Source of the DNA: a virus
Length of the DNA stretch: 21,609 nucleotides
Virus record (IMG/VR): IMGVR_UViG_3300001213_000217
Location: 1 to 21,609 of that record
Strand: one strand, 5' to 3'
Made by a program: the position numbers and the translations under genes. Of this stretch, positions 6,770-11,877 are shown in pieces. The notes under the pieces are model-generated. The model searched no databases. It saw only the letters and a list, made by a program, of their open reading frames with translations, and was not told where the DNA came from. The number at the start of each line of letters is the position of its first letter. Position 1 is the stretch's first letter.

Positions 6770-7104
6770 CTCGGTCCGCTCTGTACGCCGCCGTCTTGAT
6801 CGTCCTCGTGCTGGCCGCGCTGGGCGCCGGGTGCGACAAGGCGACGCCTACAGAGCCGGTGCCGGTGCCGACACCGACGCCCACGGCGACACCGACGCGA
6901 GACGCGTGTGTGCCGAACGAGCCGCCCTTCGGTTGTATTTGGGGTTGCCCGTGCAGCTACACGCCGACTCCGACTCCGACGCCGCTCGTGACGTGGACGC
7001 CGACGCCGACACCGCCTCCGGTTTTCACCCCGACCCCGACACCGACCAAGACCCCGACCCCAACGCCAACCGCACCTTGCCCTCCTGGTCCCGGCGGGTG
7101 CTGA
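6766..7104 (+). CDS. Pro/Thr-rich lipoprotein, candidate outer-membrane spanin
   Basis: From GTG 6766, which overlaps the previous stop, this encodes 112 aa. It has a short basic start (TR), a hydrophobic segment ALYAAVLIVLVLAALGAG and a lipobox-like cysteine at residue 23. The rest is dominated by Pro-Thr repeats, with a Cys-rich island at residues 48-63 (C48, C57, C61, C63) and two more cysteines at 105 and 112. Small proline-rich lipoproteins next to holin and endopeptidase genes are typical o-spanins (lambda Rz1), which help fuse inner and outer membranes at lysis. The position -3 residue is Gly rather than Leu, a weak point. It is longer and more cysteine-rich than Rz1, and could instead be a surface lipoprotein of lysogens. 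Confidence 0.7.
   Translation: MTRSALYAAVLIVLVLAALGAGCDKATPTEPVPVPTPTPTATPTRDACVPNEPPFGCIWGCPCSYTPTPTPTPLVTWTPTPTPPPVFTPTPTPTKTPTPTPTAPCPPGPGGC
6856..7074 (+). repeat. Low-complexity Pro-Thr coding repeats in the lipoprotein
   Basis: Imperfect six-base units of the CCGACG/CCGACA type repeat in three blocks and encode runs of Pro-Thr. The blocks are separated by the Cys-rich island and a short aromatic spacer (LVTWTP, PPPVFTP). Such repeats readily change in copy number. Confidence 0.75.
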
Positions 7105-7114
7105 GAAGAACGCC

Positions 7115-7261
7115 ATGAGCTTCACAGACGCGATCAAGGGCATCGTCGGCGCCGCGAGTGCGGTCGCATTCTTCTGGTACTTCGTCCGTCCGTGGATTCC
7201 GCCCCTGTACGCGCGCTACAGCGAATGGGTCAAGACCACGGCCTCGGGGAAGAAGTCGTGA
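7115..7261 (+). CDS. 48-aa single-TM peptide in the lysis cassette
   Basis: ATG 7115 opens a 48-aa reading frame: MSFTDAIKGIVG, a hydrophobic stretch (AASAVAFFWYFV, about residues 8-24), then RPWIPPLYARYSEW and a basic end (GKKS). It follows a weak GAAGAA-type ribosome site and its stop overlaps the holin GTG (7258) as GTGA. One membrane segment with a basic C-terminal tail in a holin operon suggests an accessory holin, antiholin or other lysis-timing peptide. No family is recognised. Confidence 0.65.
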   Translation: MSFTDAIKGIVGAASAVAFFWYFVRPWIPPLYARYSEWVKTTASGKKS

Positions 7262-7698
7262 ACTGGCTCGAGGAAGTGTTTAAGGGCGGCGTGTCCGGTC
7301 TGCTCGCGCCTATCGCGGACATCATCGCGAAGTTCAAGGCCGACCCGACCATCATGGCGCAGAACGGCCAGAAGGTCATCGAGCTTGAGTACGCTGCAAA
7401 ACAGGTGCAGTTGCAAGCCGAACTGCAGCTACAGCTTGCCCAGGCCAAGATCAACGAGGTCGAGGCCGCGAGTCCGGACAAGTTCAAGTCGTGGGCGCGC
7501 CCGGCTGCGCTGTGGGTCTGCGTCGTCGGCTTCGCGTACGCGAACCTCGGCTACCCGCTCCTAGGGTGGCTGTCGATCAACATGGGGTGGAAGCCGCCCC
7601 TCGAGTTGAACACCAACGCTCTCGACACGATGCTCGCCGCGCTTCTCGGCGTCGGCGCGTACCGCTCGTTCGACAAGTGGAAAGGCAGCAGCAAGTGA
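7258..7698 (+). CDS. Holin of the 3-TM type (GTA holin-like)
   Basis: This 146-aa protein from GTG 7258 has an N-terminal amphipathic region, a Gln/Ala/Glu-rich helix (VIELEYAAKQVQLQAELQLQ) and a hydrophobic C-terminal half: ARPAALWVCVVGFAYANLGY, YPLLGWLSINMGW and TMLAALLGVGAYRSFDKWKG. The RP start of the first membrane segment and the ending LLGVGAYRSFDKWKG fit the 3-TM holins known from gene transfer agents and many phages (PF11351 type). Holins oligomerise in the inner membrane and open it at a set time, releasing the endolysin. Overlap with both neighbours (GTGA at each end) indicates one coupled lysis operon. Confidence 0.85.
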   Translation: MNWLEEVFKGGVSGLLAPIADIIAKFKADPTIMAQNGQKVIELEYAAKQVQLQAELQLQLAQAKINEVEAASPDKFKSWARPAALWVCVVGFAYANLGYPLLGWLSINMGWKPPLELNTNALDTMLAALLGVGAYRSFDKWKGSSK

Positions 7699-7970
7699 CG
7701 CCGCGCGACGGAGAACCGCCGCGCTGGATCAAGTGGCTGCAGTTGATTCCGTGGGTGCTGGTTCCGTTGTTCGTCGCCGGCATGGCGTGGATCTCTTCGC
7801 GGATCGACGCTGCTGACGCAAACAAGGAAGTGCAGTACCGCCGCGAGTTCGTCCTGCGCGAGCAGTACGAGGCGGACCAGCGATCCCGTGACTACCTCCG
7901 CGACCAACTCGACAAGCGGCTGGAGCGCATGGACCAGAAGCTGGACGAACTCATCTCGCGAAAGAAGTAA
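7695..7970 (+). CDS. Membrane-anchored coiled-coil protein, candidate inner-membrane spanin
   Basis: From GTG 7695, overlapping the holin stop, this encodes 91 aa: a short polar N-terminus, one membrane segment (WLQLIPWVLVPLFVAGMAWI, about 15-34), then an almost wholly charged helix with heptad-like spacing (RDYLRDQLDKRLERMDQKLD). One N-terminal anchor plus a coiled coil is the layout of i-spanins (lambda Rz), which pair with a lipoprotein o-spanin across the periplasm; a candidate partner is the Pro/Thr-rich lipoprotein three genes upstream. At 91 aa it is shorter than Rz. It could also be a lysis accessory of other kind. Confidence 0.65.
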   Translation: MTPRDGEPPRWIKWLQLIPWVLVPLFVAGMAWISSRIDAADANKEVQYRREFVLREQYEADQRSRDYLRDQLDKRLERMDQKLDELISRKK

Positions 7971-8354
7971 ATGCCGTCGCGCGATCTGAACGACTGCGAA
8001 CCGCAACTGGCCGACGCGTTCCGCGCGATCAAGGTGGACTACGAACAGAACAACCCCGGCTGCGTGCTGCAACCTTTCGTGACGTATCGGTCCCCATCCG
8101 AACAACAGGCCGAATACGCCAAGGGTCGCACGATGCCGGGCAGCATCGTCACCAACAAGGACGGGGTCACGAACCTGTCGAAGCACAACTACAAACCGTC
8201 ACGCGCGATCGACGTAATGGTCGTGATCGACGGCAAGGCGCGCTGGAACCCAGGTCTCTACATCCCGCTCGGGCCGCTAGCCGACAAGCACGGACTCCGC
8301 TGGGGCGGACGCTGGCAGAAACCCGCTGACTTCGTTCACTTGGAGATTGCCTGA
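7971..8354 (+). CDS. Endolysin, M15-type L,D/D,D-peptidase
   Basis: This 127-aa single-domain enzyme cuts peptidoglycan peptide stems at the end of infection. The zinc site of the M15/VanY family is readable: SKHNYKPSRAID supplies H72 and D81, and ADFVHLEI supplies H123. The substrate-side motif TYRSPSEQQAEYAKGR near 38-53 also matches M15 peptidases of phage origin. The usual G in SxHxxGxAxD is replaced here (KPSR), a mild deviation. There is no signal peptide, so release by the holin is expected. ATG directly follows the previous TAA, and the stop overlaps the next start as TGATG. Confidence 0.9.
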   Translation: MPSRDLNDCEPQLADAFRAIKVDYEQNNPGCVLQPFVTYRSPSEQQAEYAKGRTMPGSIVTNKDGVTNLSKHNYKPSRAIDVMVVIDGKARWNPGLYIPLGPLADKHGLRWGGRWQKPADFVHLEIA

Positions 8355-8812
8355 TGCCCGCACCCGCGAACCTGTACGCCACGGAGAGCGAGCTCCTGTC
8401 CATGCTAGATCAGGAGTCGCTGGACCAGTTCACGATCGGTCCTGCTGCGACGCAGGACAACGTGATCGTCTGGAAGGTGCTGGACGACGCGTCGCGCGTC
8501 ATCGACGGCTACATCGGCGGGCGCTACGTCGTGCCCGTGACCGACGCCGGCGCGATCACGATCCTGCGCCCGCACGCCCTCGCCATCGCGAAGTCCATGT
8601 TTCTCGAGCGGCGATTCGCCGGCAAGTACGACCAGGCCGCGCAGGAGGCGCGCTGGAACGCCGAGAAGTTCCTCGGGATGGTTGCCAAGCGGTCCGCCTC
8701 GATCGCGGGCCTCGAGGACCGCAGCGCGGGCGACGGCACGACGACGCTGACCGCTGGCTCCAACGACCCTGTCTTCATCGACCCGGCGTCCGCGACCGGA
8801 GCGTCCCTTTGA
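8354..8812 (+). CDS. Head-tail connector, Mu gp36-like (DUF1320)
   Basis: This 152-aa protein resembles DUF1320 proteins such as Mu gp36. The pattern is clear: YATESELLSMLDQESL at the start, a helix DDASRVIDGYIGGRYVVPV, then ILRPHALAIAKSMFLERR, and the repeat-like WNAEKFLGMVAKRSASIAGL. Members are adaptor proteins at the portal exit. It is coupled to the endolysin by TGATG, which places a head-completion gene inside the same message as lysis genes. The last 30 residues are Gly/Thr/Ala-rich and low in structure. Confidence 0.85.
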   Translation: MPAPANLYATESELLSMLDQESLDQFTIGPAATQDNVIVWKVLDDASRVIDGYIGGRYVVPVTDAGAITILRPHALAIAKSMFLERRFAGKYDQAAQEARWNAEKFLGMVAKRSASIAGLEDRSAGDGTTTLTAGSNDPVFIDPASATGASL

Positions 8813-9504
8813 AGCTGACGTTCAAGGCGGACACGGCGCCTGTCACGACGCAACTGAACGCGATGCTGAAGCGCCTCAACGCGTCGCAGATCGCCGCCAT
8901 CGGAGCGTACGTCCAGGTCGAGGGTGTGCCCTTTGCGGACAGCATCCCCGCGCGCTTCAAGATGGGCGGGCCGGGCTGGCACACGCCCGTCCTGCGCCCG
9001 ACCGGCGAGCGGATGATCGACACCGGTCGCCTGTCCGAGAGCATCGCCTACGAGGTCCAGCCGGGCGGGCTGGCGCGCATCGGGACGAACGTCCCGTACG
9101 GCGCGCAACTCAACGGCGACTACGGCGATTCGTTCACCATCGAGGCGCGGAACCGCGAGTGGCTCACGGTCCCGAACCCGGCGGTCCTCACGCCGTCGGA
9201 GGTCCGCAGCGCACAGGCGACGGACTTCCCGAAGGCGTTCAAGCTCGTCTACGGCCCGGAGGGACCTGGCATCTACCGCCAGCGCGGCCCCAGCGGGCGT
9301 CGCTTCATCGAGAAGCTCTTCTCGCTGAAGAAGTCCGTCACGATCAGGGCGCGCAAGTTCCTCAAGGTCTCGGAAGCCGGAATGGAGATCGCGCTCCAGG
9401 CCGCGCAGCACTTCGTCCACACGGGCGAGACCATGTACGGGATTCCGATCAAGCAGCGCCACGGCAACCCGGACGTTGGCCCGCGTAAGGGAGGTCGCCC
9501 GTGA
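8809..9504 (+). CDS. Virion morphogenesis / tail completion protein, Mu gpG-like
   Basis: The central part, GERMIDTGRLSESIAYEV and GLARIGTNVPYGAQLNGDYG, is the hallmark of the phage virion morphogenesis (gpG-like) family: a 'dTGrL..si' motif followed by 'iGtnvpYa..hq'. These proteins act at the head-tail joint. The preferred start is TTG 8809, overlapping the previous stop as TTGA, giving 231 aa opening (M)KLTFKADTAPVTTQL; the open frame further upstream only shadows the gp36-like gene. The C-terminal 100 residues (from about FPKAFKLVYGPEG) form an extension with a basic segment (KKSVTIRARKFLKV). In Mu gpG is encoded before the protease; here it has moved downstream of the capsid and lysis genes. 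Confidence 0.82.
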   Translation: MKLTFKADTAPVTTQLNAMLKRLNASQIAAIGAYVQVEGVPFADSIPARFKMGGPGWHTPVLRPTGERMIDTGRLSESIAYEVQPGGLARIGTNVPYGAQLNGDYGDSFTIEARNREWLTVPNPAVLTPSEVRSAQATDFPKAFKLVYGPEGPGIYRQRGPSGRRFIEKLFSLKKSVTIRARKFLKVSEAGMEIALQAAQHFVHTGETMYGIPIKQRHGNPDVGPRKGGRP

Positions 9505-9977
9505 GCGCCCTCAATACGACGCGCGCCGCGATCGTCAGCGCGCTCAAGACGCTGTTCGCGGCACACCCTGAGGTCGAGATCAGCGCGACGACCGACATCG
9601 GCAAGGTGTGGGGCGTCGCACGGCGCAAGCCAGCCGTCTTCGTGATCTACAACGGCACGAGCGCGGCGCGCCAGATGCAGCAGATCGGGCAGCGCCTCCA
9701 CACGCCTGTCCACCAGGATTGGGTCATCGTCGTCGTCGCGGAGAACTTCCGCAACACGACGGAAGCCGAGACTGGATACGGCACGCGCCTTGGGCTTGAC
9801 GACATGGTTGAGCTTGTGCGCGGGATCCGCAACGTCGCGATCTCGCAAGCCGGGATCTCCACGCCGCTCTATCTGTTTCTCGCAAGCGAAAAGCCAGTCG
9901 AGGAGTCCGACAACCCGCCTACCGGCGGCACGGTCGCCTACATCTGTCACTACCAGACTCAGCCGGTTTGGGTCTAA
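9501..9977 (+). CDS. Tail terminator-like protein, Mu gp37-like
   Basis: This 158-aa protein starts at GTG 9501 in a GTGA overlap with the gpG-like gene. Its alpha/beta pattern (RAAIVSALKTLFAAHPEVEI, KPAVFVIYNG, QDWVIVVVAENFRN, GLDDMVELVRGIRNVAIS) and its position between gpG-like and tube genes fit the Mu gp37/DUF1834-like group and tail-terminator proteins, which cap the tail tube and join it to the head. Assignment rests on gene order plus general similarity; the fold could be tested by structure prediction. Confidence 0.7.
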   Translation: MSALNTTRAAIVSALKTLFAAHPEVEISATTDIGKVWGVARRKPAVFVIYNGTSAARQMQQIGQRLHTPVHQDWVIVVVAENFRNTTEAETGYGTRLGLDDMVELVRGIRNVAISQAGISTPLYLFLASEKPVEESDNPPTGGTVAYICHYQTQPVWV

Positions 9978-10006
9978 GCACAAGCGCACTCTAGGAGGAG
10001 CAAACA

Positions 10007-11017
10007 ATGTCTGCGAAAGTTCCCGCCCTCGGATCCCAGTCCGCGCTGGTCATGGGTTTCGAGACCACCTACGGCACCATCGCTGGCGCCGCAACGGGTA
10101 AGAAGTTCGGCTTCATGAAGGCCGGCGTCAAGGGCACGAAGTCCCTCATCGACAACATGACGCTCACGAGCGACACGAACCTCCGTGACGCGATCCGTGG
10201 GCGGCAGAACGCGGGCGGGCCGCTCTCGTTCTACCTCGACCCGATCAACGCTCCGTTCGTCTTCAAGGCCGCGCTCGGCAGCTACTTGGGCACCGGTCCG
10301 TCGAACTGGGTCCACACGATGAAGATGGGCGCGGCCCAGCCCCCGTCCTTCACCGTCGAGGAGGCGTTCACGTTCGCGGACGCGTCCGGCGCGTGGGTCC
10401 AGGCGCTCGGTTGCCAGATCGACTCGCTCAAGCTCTCGGGCAAGGTGGACGGCTACCTCGAGGCCGACTGCACGATCGTCGGCGCGAAGACGCAGCACAA
10501 CACCACGGCGTCCAACTTCACGACGCCCACGGACTGGACTGCGAACCCGAACCCGTTCGAAAACATGATGATCGCCGCCGCCGACGTGCTGTTCGGCACG
10601 ATGGGATCCCCCGCCGCCTTCACCGGCATGACGGAGTGGGGTCTGACGATCAACAACAACCTCTTCAAGAACGACTACCGTGTCGGCGGCGTCGGCACGC
10701 GCGCCTCCTCGACGCGCGCGAAGTCCCGCGTCGAGCTCACGATGAAGTGCATGTTTGAGGACGAGGCGTCGTGCTACGCCCTCCTCACCAACGCCGCGAA
10801 CACGCCGCGCGAGTGGAGCGTGAAGTACACGATCGACTCCAACACCTACCTCACGATCCGCATCCCGCGTCTCTTCCTCGAGTGGAACGACCCGGAGATC
10901 ACGTCCGGCGAACCCGTCACGATCGATGTCAAGGGCGTCGCCGCCTACGACTCGTCGGCTCAGACGCAGCTCGTCGTCACGGTCGGCAACAACACCGCCG
11001 ACACCGTCTACGCCTAA
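10007..11017 (+). CDS. Major tail tube protein
   Basis: This 336-aa, beta-rich protein lies between the tail terminator-like gene and the chaperone, the place of the tube protein. Features usual for siphoviral tube proteins are the opening SQSALVMGFETTYGTIA, a midsection with LGCQIDSLKLSGKVDGYLEA, and the late strand run TYLTIRIPRLFLEWNDPEI then GEPVTIDVKGVAAYDSS. No sheath gene accompanies it, so the tail is taken as non-contractile. AGGAGG (9993-9998) stands eight bases before ATG, one of the best sites in the window, and a strong terminator follows, both fitting a product needed in hundreds of copies. Confidence 0.87.
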   Translation: MSAKVPALGSQSALVMGFETTYGTIAGAATGKKFGFMKAGVKGTKSLIDNMTLTSDTNLRDAIRGRQNAGGPLSFYLDPINAPFVFKAALGSYLGTGPSNWVHTMKMGAAQPPSFTVEEAFTFADASGAWVQALGCQIDSLKLSGKVDGYLEADCTIVGAKTQHNTTASNFTTPTDWTANPNPFENMMIAAADVLFGTMGSPAAFTGMTEWGLTINNNLFKNDYRVGGVGTRASSTRAKSRVELTMKCMFEDEASCYALLTNAANTPREWSVKYTIDSNTYLTIRIPRLFLEWNDPEITSGEPVTIDVKGVAAYDSSAQTQLVVTVGNNTADTVYA

Positions 11018-11023
11018 GTAATC

Positions 11024-11061
11024 AACGAGGGGGCGGCACGCGCACCGCCCCCTCGTTTCCC
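11024..11061 (+). terminator. Intrinsic terminator after the tail tube gene
   Basis: A perfect 13-bp stem pairs AACGAGGGGGCGG (11024-11036) with CCGCCCCCTCGTT (11045-11057) around an eight-base loop, followed by TCCCTTT. The T-run is short and interrupted, so some read-through into the chaperone and tape measure genes is likely. This would set tube protein above the other tail proteins. Confidence 0.8.
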
Positions 11062-11113
11062 TTTCGCGCACCGCCCGCCAGCGGAGTCCATCACAAACGA
11101 GAAGAGGAGAACC

Positions 11114-11458
11114 ATGAGCGACTTCACCCGCGAGTACTCGTCCAAGTCCGGCAAGATCAAGATGACGATCGCAGCCGCCTCCACGGAGCGCATGGCGCGC
11201 GTCATCAGGGAACTCAACGCGACGGCGAAGGGCCGCGTGTCCAGCCTCGACTCCGACCTGGAGCGCAACATCGACTTCAAGGTGGCGCTCGCCGCGACGT
11301 ACCTCGTCGCGCTGGAGATCGACGGCGTCGCCAAGGACGCTGCCGCCCGCCGCGAGTGGGTCCGCACCTACCCCGGCGCTTCCGACACCGTCATCGACCG
11401 CGCGAAGGCGCTGGAGACGGAGTTCAAGGCCGAACTCGAGGCCGACGAAAAAAACTGA
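11114..11458 (+). CDS. Tail assembly chaperone (lambda G-like product)
   Basis: This is the unshifted product, 114 aa, mostly helical (RMARVIRELNATAKGR, VALAATYLVALEIDGV, DRAKALETEFKAELEADEKN). Its place between tube and tape measure genes, and the slippery site at its very end, identify it as the G-type tail assembly chaperone that coats the tape measure before tube polymerisation. AGAGGAG precedes the ATG. The reading frame ends at TGA 11456-11458 immediately after the slippery heptamer, so most ribosomes stop there. Confidence 0.88.
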   Translation: MSDFTREYSSKSGKIKMTIAAASTERMARVIRELNATAKGRVSSLDSDLERNIDFKVALAATYLVALEIDGVAKDAAARREWVRTYPGASDTVIDRAKALETEFKAELEADEKN

Positions 11459-11874
11459 TCGCGGTCGCGCGTAGCGGCTGGGAGATCGGTCACGTCCGCC
11501 GGAAGTTCAAAGAGGAATGCAAAGGGTGTCGCGCTGAGGGCCAGCGCAAGTACAACTCACCGACACCCGTTTGCCTCTTCACCGGAGGCGCATGTAAGCG
11601 CGAGCAGAAGTTCGCGCTCCCTTCCGATGCCAAGCTCTCGCTGCGCGCGACCGACGCCCTCCAGGTGTTCAATGCGTGCCAGACACAATGGCGCGTTGGT
11701 TTCGGCGGCGCGTACGGCTTGATCTACGGGGAGGCGCGCATCGCGGCGCGCGAACTCGGGATCGACTGGCTCGACGTGAAGCCCCTCGTCCAGGCGCTTG
11801 AGTACGAACGCCTCGCGTTCGACTCCGAGAAGGACGAGGAAGCCAACAAGGATTCCAAGAAGAAGACGAGGTAG
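11114..11874 (+). CDS. Tail assembly chaperone frameshift fusion (lambda GT-like)
   Basis: A -1 shift at A AAA AAC (11449-11455) joins the 114-aa chaperone to a second frame that is open up to TAG 11872-11874. The fusion is about 253 aa, continuing LIAVARSGWEIGHVRRKFKE after the slip. The extension (139 aa) has a four-cysteine set, C-x2-C-x14-C-x6-C, in its first third, a helical middle (GGAYGLIYGEARIAARELGI, WLDVKPLVQALEYERLA) and a charged end (DSKKKTR). In lambda the T part recruits tube protein to the chaperone-tape measure complex. The T frame has no plausible start or Shine-Dalgarno of its own, supporting production by frameshift. Confidence 0.85.
11449..11480 (+). other. Programmed -1 ribosomal frameshift site
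   Basis: The heptamer A AAA AAC is in phase with the upstream frame and is directly followed by its TGA stop. After a six-base spacer, CGGTCGC (11462-11468) can pair with GCGGCTG (11474-11480), a seven-pair stem including two G-U pairs, around a five-base loop. Slippery heptamer, spacer and stem-loop are the three parts of a classic -1 signal. Confidence 0.87.
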
Positions 11875-11877
11875 TCC

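Noticed and set aside
6856-7074. CRISPR-like or non-coding repeat array
   Set aside because: Six-base imperfect units with no spacers; they keep frame and encode Pro-Thr.
6831-7118. Asp/Ala-rich frame in the lipoprotein region
   Set aside because: It is the PT repeat read one base off. The signal peptide and lipobox favour the 6766 frame.
8347-8808. Upstream extension of the gpG-like frame
   Set aside because: This part overlaps the gp36-like gene in another frame and is Arg-rich; TTG 8809 in a TTGA overlap explains the start better.
11114-11874. Sequencing error at the A-run as cause of the frame change
   Set aside because: The heptamer, adjacent stop, spacer and stem-loop are together the known programmed site in this very gene position; an error would not create all of them.
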